64,000 bases of DNA, taken from Pseudonocardia kunmingensis. Its GTDB lineage: Bacteria; Actinomycetota; Actinomycetes; Mycobacteriales; Pseudonocardiaceae. The DNA is taken from the NCBI RefSeq assembly GCF_006716445.1, contig NZ_VFPA01000001.1, positions 868,001 to 932,000 of the forward strand, written 5' to 3'. This document shows positions 38,754-47,863 of this stretch, one piece after another. Both the position numbers and the translations under genes were made by a program. The notes under the pieces are model-generated. The model made no database searches, was not told the DNA's origin, and saw only the letters and a program-made list of their open reading frames with translations. Within the stretch, counting starts at the first letter, position 1; every line of letters begins with the position of its first letter.

Positions 38754-38816
38754 CGCACCTTGGAGCCTTACTGCTGTTCAGCGGCCGAAAAGACAGCAGT
38801 ACGGCTCCAAGGTGCG
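38754..38816. terminator. Bidirectional hairpin between pknL and aroG
   Basis: Two 24-base arms, 38754-38777 and 38793-38816, match at 23 positions (one mismatch) around a 15-base loop. The arms begin CGCACCTTGGAGCC. The element lies in the 91-bp gap between two convergent genes, so it suits a shared terminator. There is no T-run, as is common in actinobacteria. Confidence 0.7.
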
Positions 38817-38830
38817 GGCAGGAAGGTGCG

Positions 38831-40324
<1,494 letters not shown>

Positions 40325-40375
40325 TCACCCGATCGGCCCGATTCCACAGGGGACTCCACGGGGCACTCCGTCGCC

Positions 40376-40519
40376 ATGGCAACTCTTCTGTGGATCCTCG
40401 CAGTGGTCCTCGTCGTCGCCGGCGTCTTCGCGATCCTGCGCAAGCAGCTCATCTGGGGCATCGTGCTCATCATCGTCGGCCTGCTGGTCGGCCCCGGTGG
40501 GGTGAGCATCTTCGCCTGA
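40376..40519 (+). CDS. GPGG-motif small membrane protein
   Basis: A 47-residue protein from ATG 40376: LLWILAVVLVVAGVFAILR, then QLIWGIVLIIVGLLVGPGGV. Two hydrophobic helices end in the GPGG motif that names this small actinobacterial family. Function is unknown. It stands alone on the plus strand, divergent from aroG (156 bp) and convergent with the ribonuclease gene (23 bp). Confidence 0.75.
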   Translation: MATLLWILAVVLVVAGVFAILRKQLIWGIVLIIVGLLVGPGGVSIFA

Positions 40520-40542
40520 TCCGGGCGGCGTGGTCTGCGCTC

Positions 40543-41031
40543 CTAGCGCGCGGCCACCGCCGCCTCGATCGCGTCCCACCGTCTGAGGTTCAACCGGGCG
40601 TCCGCGAGCGCGTCGTGGGCGTCGGGGGTCGGTGACGGGAGGGGAGGACGCCCGGCGTCCTCCCACCGTTGCCGCAGCTCGCGGGTGAACCGGGGCAGCG
40701 CCCGCGGCAGCGCCGGCATGGCGCCCCACAACTGGCACAGCGCCACGTGGTCGTACGCCGCGATCCACGCCCACAGCTCCACCTCGCCGGGGGCACCGGT
40801 GAGGAACTCCAGCAGGTCGGCCCGCAGCCGCGCGCGCGACCGCCACGCCCGGTCGGCAGGCGAGGGCAGCTTCGGCAGCACGTGGGCGCGCACCCACGGG
40901 CCGGCCCGGTCGGGGTCGAACTCCGTGGAGACGGCGTAGAACTCGCGTCCGTCCTCCCCGACCACGCCGATCGACACCAGGTCGATCGTCGTCCCGTCCT
41001 CGATGAACTCGCAGTCGTAGAAGAACCGCAC
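40543..41031 (-). CDS. DEDDh-type 3'-5' exoribonuclease (Rv2179c family)
   Basis: 162 residues starting RFFYDCEFIEDGTTIDLVSIGVV, which supplies the first two acidic metal ligands (D-x-E). AAYDHVALCQLW provides the third acid, and DAHDALADARLNLRRW the final H-x4-D. The M. tuberculosis homologue Rv2179c is a homodimeric RNase T-like enzyme that trims single-stranded 3' ends. GTG start. Confidence 0.87.
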   Translation of the reverse strand: MRFFYDCEFIEDGTTIDLVSIGVVGEDGREFYAVSTEFDPDRAGPWVRAHVLPKLPSPADRAWRSRARLRADLLEFLTGAPGEVELWAWIAAYDHVALCQLWGAMPALPRALPRFTRELRQRWEDAGRPPLPSPTPDAHDALADARLNLRRWDAIEAAVAAR

Positions 41032-41093
41032 GTCGGCAGGTTAGAGGACGCCGCTCCCGACGCTGCGGGTGCGGCCGCCGGTCGGTGCGGTCG

Positions 41094-41870
41094 TCAGTCG
41101 TCGCCCTCGTCCGAGGAGTCCTCGGACGAGCCGGTCGCGGAGTCGTTCGAGGAGTCCTTCGCGGCGTCCTTCGACTTCTCGTCCTCGTCGGAGTCCTCGT
41201 CGCCCGCCATCTCCGCGGCGGCGGCGCCGCTCGCGGCCTCGGCCGCGGGCGGCGGCGGAGTCGCAGCGCTCGAGGCCGCGGGCGGTGGGTTCGTCGGCCC
41301 GGCGTCGTCCGCGGCCGCCGGCGGTCGCGGGGGCGGGGCCTGCGTCTGCGTCCGCGGCGCGCGGGTGCGCTCCCGGGTGACCGGCGGCTGCGTGGCGCGC
41401 GCGACCGGCTCCGGCTCGGCGCTCGGTTCGGGGCTCGGCTCCGCGGTCGGCTCGGGGGCGGGCGGTGCGGGCGCCGAGGTCTGCACCGGTGCGATCCGCG
41501 GGGTCGCGGCGTGCTGGTCGGTGGTGGGACCGCGCAACCAGGACGCCCATGCCGACGTTGCGGCGACCACCACCACGGCCACCACGCCGAACACCGCCCA
41601 GGGCGCGACGCCCGCGATCCAGGAGCGCGGCGCGACGGGGGCCTGCTCCTGCACGACCCGCGGGAGCTTCGTGGTGGGCCGGTCGTCGTCCCCGGCGATG
41701 GCCGTGGGCTCGTCCAGGCCGTCCCCGACGTAACCCGGCTCGCCCACCGCGTCGCCACGGGTGTCGTCCGCGGGATCGTCCCGGAGGTCGTCGAGGCGGA
41801 TGTCGTCGCGGAGGAAGTCCTCCGCGGGTGCCGGGACGGCTGCATCCTCCCGGAGCGGATCGTCCGACAC
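41094..41870 (-). CDS. Membrane-anchored low-complexity protein, unknown
   Basis: 258 residues that I do not recognise. An acidic cytoplasmic part (DDIRLDDLRDDPADD) is followed by one helix near residue 90-110 (GVAPWAVFGVVAVVVVAATSAW), then an outer region rich in Pro, Ala and Glu and a very acidic tail with Asp/Ser/Lys runs (DEDSDEDEKSKDAAKDSSND). GTG at 41870 has GAGGGGG eight bases upstream. It lies between the ribonuclease and acyltransferase genes; the mycobacterial gene at this position also codes for an uncharacterised membrane protein. Confidence 0.65.
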   Translation of the reverse strand: MSDDPLREDAAVPAPAEDFLRDDIRLDDLRDDPADDTRGDAVGEPGYVGDGLDEPTAIAGDDDRPTTKLPRVVQEQAPVAPRSWIAGVAPWAVFGVVAVVVVAATSAWASWLRGPTTDQHAATPRIAPVQTSAPAPPAPEPTAEPSPEPSAEPEPVARATQPPVTRERTRAPRTQTQAPPPRPPAAADDAGPTNPPPAASSAATPPPPAAEAASGAAAAEMAGDEDSDEDEKSKDAAKDSSNDSATGSSEDSSDEGDD

Positions 41871-41954
41871 TGCCACACCCCCTCATCGCCGCGTGCGATC
41901 GGCGTATTACATCGTGCGTTCGGCGGAGCCGAGCGCCGGCGGCGGTTCCCGGAG

Positions 41955-42722
41955 CTAGCCGGCGCGCGTCCCCGGGACGCGGCTTGCGTCGCGGCCGTCC
42001 CCGCCCTCGTCGGGGGCCGGGGGCTCGGCGGGCGCCTGCTCCGCCGCGGCCGCCCGCTCCTTCACCGAGGCCGCGTAGAGGTCCACGTAGGTCTGCCCGG
42101 AGAGCTCCATGAGCGCGTACATGATCTCGTCGGTCATCGACCGCTCGATGAACCGGTCGCCCGCCATCCCGGCGTACCGCGAGAAGTCCAGCGGCGCGCC
42201 GATCTTGATGCGCACCTTCCGCGGCCGCCAGATCCGGGAACCGATCGGGTTGACGCGGTCGGTGCCGATCATCGCGACCGGGATGACGGGCACGCCCGCC
42301 TCCAGCGTCATGCGCGCGACGCCGGTCTTGCCCTTGTACAGCCGCCCGTCCGGCGACCGGGTGCCCTCGGGGTAGATGCCCAGCAGCTTGTCCTCGCGCA
42401 GGAGCCGGACGGCGGTGTCCATCGCGGCCTGCGCCGCCGACCCGCCGGACCGGTCGATCGGCACCTGGCCCACGCCCGTGAAGAAGATCTTCTTGAACCA
42501 GCCGACGAGCCCCGGCTGCGTGAAGTACTCGCGCTTGGCGAGGAACGTGATCCGCCGCGGGACGAGCAGCGGCAGGAAGAACGAGTCGGCGACGGCGAGG
42601 TGGTTGCTCGCCAGGATGGCACCGCCCCGTTCGGGGACGTGCTCGAGGCCCTCGATCGAAGGCCGGAAGAACAGTCGCAGCAGCGGACCGAGGAGCACGA
42701 ACTTGGACCACCAGTACAGCAC
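41955..42722 (-). CDS. 1-acylglycerol-3-phosphate acyltransferase (PlsC family)
   Basis: 255 residues. A membrane-associated start (VLYWWSKFVLLGPLLRLF) leads to ASNHLAVADSFFLPLL, the catalytic H-x4-D motif, then AKREYF, GQVPIDRSGGSAAQAA, YPEGTRSPDGRLYKGKTG and VPVIPVAMIGT. It adds an acyl chain to lysophosphatidate or a related acceptor. GTG at 42722 matches the start of Rv2182c. An Ala/Glu-rich tail follows the domain. Confidence 0.87.
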   Translation of the reverse strand: MLYWWSKFVLLGPLLRLFFRPSIEGLEHVPERGGAILASNHLAVADSFFLPLLVPRRITFLAKREYFTQPGLVGWFKKIFFTGVGQVPIDRSGGSAAQAAMDTAVRLLREDKLLGIYPEGTRSPDGRLYKGKTGVARMTLEAGVPVIPVAMIGTDRVNPIGSRIWRPRKVRIKIGAPLDFSRYAGMAGDRFIERSMTDEIMYALMELSGQTYVDLYAASVKERAAAAEQAPAEPPAPDEGGDGRDASRVPGTRAG

Positions 42723-42920
42723 CTGGGCGTGCCCCCTCCACCTCGACCGCGCCAGCCTACGGACGCACGCGACGCGCCGACAACGGGCACTCGCGATCGG
42801 GCGCGAACTCCTCCCCATCCTCGCCCCGGCGTGTCAGGATGGGGCTCCCGCCGCGTGCGCTCCCCGGCTCCACGGCGACGCGTCCGGGCCGAGCGGCCCG
42901 TGCAACAGGGAGGAGGCCGC

Positions 42921-43385
42921 GTGAACCGGGATCCCGACGAGCGCGCGCAGCCCGACGGCGCCGCGCCCGACGAGTTCGAGGCGATCGTGGCCGGTTGGCG
43001 CCGCGAGGGCGAGGTGCCCGAGTGGCCTGCCGACGTCGATCCGCCTGCGGGCCTGTTCGAGTCGCCGCAGGCGCCACCACCGCCGCGCTCCCCCGATCCG
43101 GCGCCGCCCACCGCTCCGGTCCCGCTTCCCGAGGACGAGCACTTCGTGCCGCCCGAGCCGCCGCCCCTGCCGCGGCTGGGCCCGCCGGCGCTGGTCGGGC
43201 TCACCCTGCTCGCCCTGGGGCTGGTCCTCGTCGTCTCCCCCGGGCTGTTGGGCGTGTCCGAGCCGTACGGGCTCCCGTTGGGTCTGGTGGGACTCGCGGC
43301 CGGCCTGGGCTGGCTGGTGCTGCGCCTGTGGCCGGACCCGCCGGACCGCGACGACGAGGACGACGACGACGGCGCGGTTCTGTAA
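42921..43385 (+). CDS. Two-helix membrane protein with proline-rich head, unknown
   Basis: 154 residues. The first 85 are acidic and proline-rich with the core FEAIVAGWRREGEVPEWP, a motif common in small actinobacterial membrane proteins. Two helices follow: ALVGLTLLALGLVLVVSPGLL and GLPLGLVGLAAGLGWLVLRLW. The tail is Asp-rich. GTG start after AGGGAGGAGG, a very strong site. Counterpart by position of Rv2183c; function unknown. Confidence 0.75.
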   Translation: MNRDPDERAQPDGAAPDEFEAIVAGWRREGEVPEWPADVDPPAGLFESPQAPPPPRSPDPAPPTAPVPLPEDEHFVPPEPPPLPRLGPPALVGLTLLALGLVLVVSPGLLGVSEPYGLPLGLVGLAAGLGWLVLRLWPDPPDRDDEDDDDGAVL

Positions 43386-43407
43386 CACCGCGTTGGGCGA
43401 ACGGCGC

Positions 43408-44361
43408 TCAGCGCGCGGGGCGGGCCAGTTCGCGGGCCAGCTGAGCGGCACCGACCACCGCGGCGGCCTCACCCAGCTGCGCCGTGCGGATGCGGGCGAG
43501 CGGACGCCGTCCTGCGCCGGTCACGGTCGCCGCGTAGTGCTCGCGCGCCTCGTCGAGGAACAGCGGCGCCGACACCGAGACACCGCCGCCGATCACCACC
43601 AGCTCCGGGTCGAAGACGTCGGCCACGAGCGCGAGACCCTGGCCGAGCCAGCGGGCCAGCTCGTCCATCGCGGCGCAGGCCACGGCGTCGCCGTCGCGGG
43701 CCGCCGCCGCCACCCGCTGCCCCGTCACCCGCCCCGGGTCGCCCGCGACCAGGCGGCGCAGCAGCGGGGAGCGGCCCGGGTCGCGGGCCAGCAGCTCCAC
43801 GGCCGTGGTGGCCAGCGCGGTACCGCTGCAGTAGCGCTCCCAGCAGCCGTTCTTCCCGCACGGGCACGGCCGGCCGTCCGGCACGACCTGCAGGTGGCCC
43901 AGCTCGGGGGCCACCCCGAACGCGCCGCGGTAGAGCTCGCCGTCGATCAGCAGGGCCGAGCCGATGCCGGTGCCCAGCGCGACGAAGACCACCGTGGACG
44001 CGCCCGACGCGGCCCCGAAGTGGCGCTCGGCCAGCGCCGCGGCGTTGGCGTCGTGCTCGACGACGACCGGGAGCCCGATCCGCTCGGCGATGCGGTCGGC
44101 GACGGGCGTGTCCCGCCAGGACAGGTGCGGCGCGAACCGGACGCTGCGCCGGTCCGGTGTGACGAACCCGGCGAGCGCGAGGCCGACGGCCCCGATCGGG
44201 TGCCGGGCCGCGAGCTCGCCGATCACGCCTGCGAGGGCCGCCTCCAACGCGGTCTGGCTGCGCGGCGTCGGCGTGCGCGCGGTGTCGTGGACGTTGCCCT
44301 CCGCGTCGACCACCCCGGCCCGGACGCTCGTACCGCCGACGTCGACCCCGATCGTCAGCAC
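43408..44361 (-). CDS. ROK-family glucokinase
   Basis: 317 residues starting VLTIGVDVGGTSVRAGVVD (phosphate 1 site). Then EHDANAAALAERHFG, the ATP loop FVALGTGIGSALLIDGELYRG, the E/H pair in GVAPELGHLQV, and the ROK zinc motif CPCGKNGCWERYCSG. This set is characteristic of ROK glucose kinases. Its GTG overlaps the end of the small cysteine-motif gene by 7 bp. In Streptomyces, glkA also follows a small gene of unknown function (SCO2127) that affects carbon repression; the arrangement here looks similar, but that link is an inference. Confidence 0.88.
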   Translation of the reverse strand: MLTIGVDVGGTSVRAGVVDAEGNVHDTARTPTPRSQTALEAALAGVIGELAARHPIGAVGLALAGFVTPDRRSVRFAPHLSWRDTPVADRIAERIGLPVVVEHDANAAALAERHFGAASGASTVVFVALGTGIGSALLIDGELYRGAFGVAPELGHLQVVPDGRPCPCGKNGCWERYCSGTALATTAVELLARDPGRSPLLRRLVAGDPGRVTGQRVAAAARDGDAVACAAMDELARWLGQGLALVADVFDPELVVIGGGVSVSAPLFLDEAREHYAATVTGAGRRPLARIRTAQLGEAAAVVGAAQLARELARPAR

Positions 44362-44711
44362 GAGGCCTGCCGATCCACGTGGATGCGCTGCACCCGCCGC
44401 GACGGCGCGGGCTCCGGCGGCGCGGCGGCGCCGGGAGCGGGCCCGCCCTCCTCGAGCGCGGCCCGCAGGACGGCGACGAGCCCCGACGCGTGCTCGGCCA
44501 GCCGGGCCGCCAGCTCGGGGCGTTCCCCGCGCAGGGCCGCGACGACGGCGCAGACGGGGCACACGGCGCAGGTCCCGGCGCCGGTGGTCGCGGGCTCCTC
44601 GCGCAGGCGCTCCAGCACGGGGTCGACCTTGTCGAGCGCGCCCAGGACGAGGGTGCGCAGCTCCTCACCGATGTCCGCGCCGGCTCCCGGATGCGCGTCG
44701 CAGCCCGTCAC
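44355..44711 (-). CDS. Small CxxCPxC protein coupled to ArsA-like ATPase and glucokinase
   Basis: 118 residues. After DIGEELRTLVLGALDKVDPVLERL comes TCAVCPVCAVVAALRGERPELAARLAEHASGLVAVLRAALEE: three cysteines in C-x2-C-P-x-C spacing followed by an amphipathic helix. It could bind a metal or carry a disulfide. GTG at 44711 overlaps the ATPase stop (GTGA), and its own stop overlaps the glucokinase start. I cannot assign a function. Confidence 0.75.
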   Translation of the reverse strand: MTGCDAHPGAGADIGEELRTLVLGALDKVDPVLERLREEPATTGAGTCAVCPVCAVVAALRGERPELAARLAEHASGLVAVLRAALEEGGPAPGAAAPPEPAPSRRVQRIHVDRQASC

Positions 44712-45931
44712 CGGAGCCAGACCGCGGGATCGGGGACGAACGCGACGCGCAGGTCGTCGCCGTCGAGGTGCGCCCCGGTGGCGGTGCAGCGGCGCAGCAC
44801 CGACGGCAGCGCGAGGACCCGCCGCGTGCCGCCCGTGGTGATGGCCAGGTCGTCGTCGATGCGCGTGATGTCGAGCTGTCCCCGCGCCGCGCCGGGCAGC
44901 GCCACGACCAGTTCGAACGCCGAGTCCGGCGAGGTGCCGCTGCCCGCCGTGCGGCGGACCTGCAGCAGCGGCGGTGCCGCGTCCTGCGTCGCCGCGGCCG
45001 GGTCGTCGGCCTCGTACAGGACCCCGGCCAGCTCCCGCAGCGCGGGCAGGCCGGTGGGCTCGGTCGCGGTGTGCTCGGCGATCCGCAGCGGCAGCGGCAG
45101 CGCGTCCAGCTCGGCGAGGACGGCCTTCTGCTCGGCGTGCCGCTCGCGCAGCCAGCGCCCGGCGGGCCCGCGCAGCGACGCAGGCGCCTCGGGCAGCACG
45201 CGGTTGGCCACCAGCCCGTCCACGCGCAGGCCGTGCAGGGCCAGCGCGGTGAGGGTGCGACGGGTCTCGGCGACCACCACCCGTTCCGGAGTGAGCACGA
45301 GCCGGATCGACGTGTCCGGGTCGGCCAGCAGCTCGCGCAGCCCCCGCAGCTGCTCGGCCAGCGCGTCCAGGGCGTCGACGGCGCGGTCCCAGGCGGGCTG
45401 CGCGTCGCGGCCCGCGCCTGCCAGGCCGGTGAGCAGCCCGCGCACGGCGCGGCGGTGGGCCGGGAACAACCGCTCCAGGTAGGCGGTGAAGGCCTCGGGG
45501 AGGCCGAGCAGCCGCAGGGTCTCGGCGGTGGGGCCGCAGTCGACGACGACGACCTCCCACAGGCCGCTCTCGACGAGGCGGCGCACCTCGCCGAGGGCCA
45601 GCAGGTCGTCGACGCCGGGCAGCACGGTCAGCTCGTCGGCCACCAGCTCGTCGACACCGGCCCCGGCCAGCAACGTGCCCAGGTGCCCCTGCAGCCGCGA
45701 CCACGCGCCGTCCAGCAGGGCGCGCGCGTCGACGTGCGCGGCGTACAGGCCCGCCTCCACCTCGACGGGCTCACCGCCCAGCTCGACCTCGAGCGCGTCG
45801 CCGAGCGAGTGCGCGGGATCGGTGGAGACCACCAGCACCTTGCGCCCCGAGCGCGCGAGCGATGCGGCGGTGGCCGCGGCGAGGGTGGTCTTGCCGACGC
45901 CTCCCTTGCCGGTGAACAGGACGACGCGCAC
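44708..45931 (-). CDS. ArsA/GET3-like ATPase (Rv2184c type)
   Basis: 407 residues. FTGKGGVGKTTLAAATAASLA is the deviant P-loop, with VVSTDPAHSLGDAL (switch I) and VVVDCGPTAETLRLLGLPE (switch II). The middle is helical and the C-terminal part (about 310-407) carries a small beta domain (FELVVALPGAARGQLDITRIDDDLAITTGG) seen in the alpha-crystallin-like end of bacterial members. True arsenite ArsA has two ATPase halves and a C-x-C site; neither is visible. Target is unknown. GTG start. Confidence 0.82.
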   Translation of the reverse strand: MRVVLFTGKGGVGKTTLAAATAASLARSGRKVLVVSTDPAHSLGDALEVELGGEPVEVEAGLYAAHVDARALLDGAWSRLQGHLGTLLAGAGVDELVADELTVLPGVDDLLALGEVRRLVESGLWEVVVVDCGPTAETLRLLGLPEAFTAYLERLFPAHRRAVRGLLTGLAGAGRDAQPAWDRAVDALDALAEQLRGLRELLADPDTSIRLVLTPERVVVAETRRTLTALALHGLRVDGLVANRVLPEAPASLRGPAGRWLRERHAEQKAVLAELDALPLPLRIAEHTATEPTGLPALRELAGVLYEADDPAAATQDAAPPLLQVRRTAGSGTSPDSAFELVVALPGAARGQLDITRIDDDLAITTGGTRRVLALPSVLRRCTATGAHLDGDDLRVAFVPDPAVWLR

Positions 45932-45980
45932 GACGCGGAAGGGTAGCCGCGGGATCAGGCGCCGGCCGTCAGCGGGGCCG

Positions 45981-46421
45981 TCACTTACCGGTCTCCACGC
46001 GGCGCTTCAGCCCCTTGAGCGCGGTATCGATGATCACCTTCTCGGCCTTGCGCCGCAGCATGCCGATCATCGGGATGTTCAGGTCGACGGCCAGCGAGTA
46101 CGTCACCGTCGTCTCGCCGCCCCGCTCCGCCAGCGTGTACGAGCCGTTCTGCGCCTTCTGGATCTGGCCCTTCACCAGGGTCCAGCTGACCGAGCGGTCG
46201 TCGGGCGCCCAGGTGTAGTCGAGGGTGTAGGAGTCCTTGATGGGGCCCGCGTCCATCGTGAACCGCACGCGCTCCGCGCGCCCGTCCCCGCCGCTGCTGA
46301 GCACCTCGACGCTCTTCACCTGCGACGCCCAGTCCGGGTAGGCGGGAAAGTCGGCGATCACGGCCATCACACGCTCCGGTGGCGCGGAGATGGTGATCGA
46401 GGAGGTCGTCGCGTCGGCCAT
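45981..46421 (-). CDS. SRPBCC (START-like) lipid-binding protein, Rv2185c family
   Basis: 146 residues: SITISAPPERVMAVIADFPAYPDWASQVKSVEVL at the start and LKGLKRRVETG at the end outline a helix-grip fold with a hydrophobic cavity. Relatives bind lipids or polyketides; M. tuberculosis Rv2185c (TB16.3) has no set role. ATG at 46421 has no clear ribosome-binding site, and a leaderless mRNA is possible. It lies 49 bp upstream of the ATPase gene. Confidence 0.85.
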   Translation of the reverse strand: MADATTSSITISAPPERVMAVIADFPAYPDWASQVKSVEVLSSGGDGRAERVRFTMDAGPIKDSYTLDYTWAPDDRSVSWTLVKGQIQKAQNGSYTLAERGGETTVTYSLAVDLNIPMIGMLRRKAEKVIIDTALKGLKRRVETGK

Positions 46422-46456
46422 GCCGGGCACGTTACCGGTGGGTTCGCGGTGCGCGG

Positions 46457-47254
46457 TCACCAGCGCAGCACGTAGGGGGTGGCGCTGCTGCGGAAGTGGC
46501 CGACGTTCACGCACTCGGTGCGCCCGATCCGCACCCGGGGGGCGAGCGGCTGGTGGACGTGGCCGAACAGGGCGGCACGCGGACGGTCGCGGCGCACGAC
46601 GTCCAGCAGCGCGCGCGACGCCGCCTCCGCGCGCCGGGTGACCACGTCGAAGGCGAGCTCGGGCACCGCCGGTGGCACGTGGCTGCACAGCACGTCGAGC
46701 GGCTCGGTGCCGTCGAGGCCGTGGACGGCAGCCGCGAACTGCTCGGCGGGCACCACGTGCGGCGTCCACGGGCCGCCCGGGCGCGGCGTGACGCCGGGCG
46801 GCAGCGGCGCCCCGCCGACGAACCCGAAGCGCAGCCCGCCGATCGTCACGACCTCGCCGTCGACCAGCTCGAGGCCGGGACGGGCGTACTCCGGCCACAG
46901 CAGCGGCACGTCGACGTTGCCCGGGATCGCGTAGGTGGGCGCGGTGACGGCGCCGAACACCCGGTCGTACTGCTCGCGCACCGCCTCCCGCACGACGGCG
47001 GGCGCGTCGGGCACGCGGGCCCACGCGTCGCGGATGTAGGCGATGAGCTCCTCGCGGGCGCCCGCCGTGCGCAGGCGGGCGAACTCGCTGCTCACCTGGG
47101 CGCCGAGTACCCGGCCGAGGATGCCGCCCGTCGGGTCCCGGTAGTCGACGTAGTCGACGAGGTCACCCAGGACGATCAGCGCGTCGGCGCCCTCCCCGGC
47201 CCGGGCCAGCGCGTCCGCGGCGCCGTGCACGTCGGAGACCACGTGCACACGCAT
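46457..47254 (-). CDS. Calcineurin-like metallophosphoesterase
   Basis: 265 residues starting MRVHVVSDVHGAADAL, with LIVLGDLVDY, YAIPGNVD, VLCSHVPP and ALFGHVHQP. These are the five metal-binding blocks (D-x-H, GD, GNx, H, GHxH) of the family. The third is GNVD where many members have GNHD. Substrate is unknown. ATG at 47254; longer in-frame sequence upstream is arginine-rich and unlikely to be translated. Confidence 0.85.
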   Translation of the reverse strand: MRVHVVSDVHGAADALARAGEGADALIVLGDLVDYVDYRDPTGGILGRVLGAQVSSEFARLRTAGAREELIAYIRDAWARVPDAPAVVREAVREQYDRVFGAVTAPTYAIPGNVDVPLLWPEYARPGLELVDGEVVTIGGLRFGFVGGAPLPPGVTPRPGGPWTPHVVPAEQFAAAVHGLDGTEPLDVLCSHVPPAVPELAFDVVTRRAEAASRALLDVVRRDRPRAALFGHVHQPLAPRVRIGRTECVNVGHFRSSATPYVLRW

Positions 47255-47264
47255 GCCGCCCAAC

Positions 47265-47660
47265 CTACCGACGCGGCGGCTCCCCCGGTTCACGCCCCGC
47301 CTCGAGGCGCTGCTTGCACGCGAACGCGATCGCCTTGGCGGCGCGCTGGCGCCGGCGCGCCTCGGCCGCCGCGCGCCGGGGCGGCGCCGGGCGCGGATGA
47401 CCGTCCGGGCCCGGCGGGTCGGCACGCAGGTAGTAGTGCAGCACCGTGCCGTCGAGCACCGGCTCCAGCCACACCTCCATGCTCCCGACGAGCGCGCCGC
47501 GCACCGTCCAGCGCATCCCCTCGTCGCCGCGGTCGGCCATGACCTGCAGCTGCAGGTCCGGCCAGAGCACCGGCCACCGCGCCGGCACCGCGAACTCCGC
47601 GGCCACCACCGCAGGCGGGCACGCGAGGAACGTCTCGTCGATCACGTCCACCGAAGGCAC
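47265..47660 (-). CDS. Second SRPBCC-fold protein
   Basis: 131 residues: VDVIDETFLACPPAVVAAEFAVPARWPVLWPDLQLQVMADRG fits the first strand, helices and second strand of the fold; MEVWLEPVLDGTVLHYYLRAD follows. The C-terminal helix RAAKAIAFACKQRLEAG is basic. Ten bases separate it from the phosphoesterase gene, so the two are co-transcribed. It corresponds by position to Rv2186c-type genes; ligand unknown. Confidence 0.75.
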   Translation of the reverse strand: MPSVDVIDETFLACPPAVVAAEFAVPARWPVLWPDLQLQVMADRGDEGMRWTVRGALVGSMEVWLEPVLDGTVLHYYLRADPPGPDGHPRPAPPRRAAAEARRRQRAAKAIAFACKQRLEAGREPGEPPRR

Positions 47661-47709
47661 GGGGACAGCGTGCCGGACGGCCGCGCGTGCTCACGGCCCC
47701 AGGCCCGCG

Positions 47710-47760
47710 CAACGAACGGCACTTCCGTCGGCTAGGGAGCGACGAAAGTGCCGTTCGTTG
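47710..47760 (+). repeat. Dispersed intergenic palindrome, copy 2
   Basis: Arms of 21 bases at 47710-47730 and 47740-47760 begin CAACGAACGGCACTTCCGTC; 20 of 21 positions pair, around the loop GCTAGGGAG. This copy lies in a divergent gap between the SRPBCC and acyl-CoA synthetase genes. A plain terminator role is therefore less likely here. Confidence 0.85.
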
Positions 47761-47863
47761 CGGTGGGGCGGGCCTCGCTGCCGCGGCGTTCGCCCTGACG
47801 GTGCGGGCTACCGCGGGGTAGGTTGCCCACTTACCAGAGCCAGTGCCGGTCAGGAGGTCCTGC

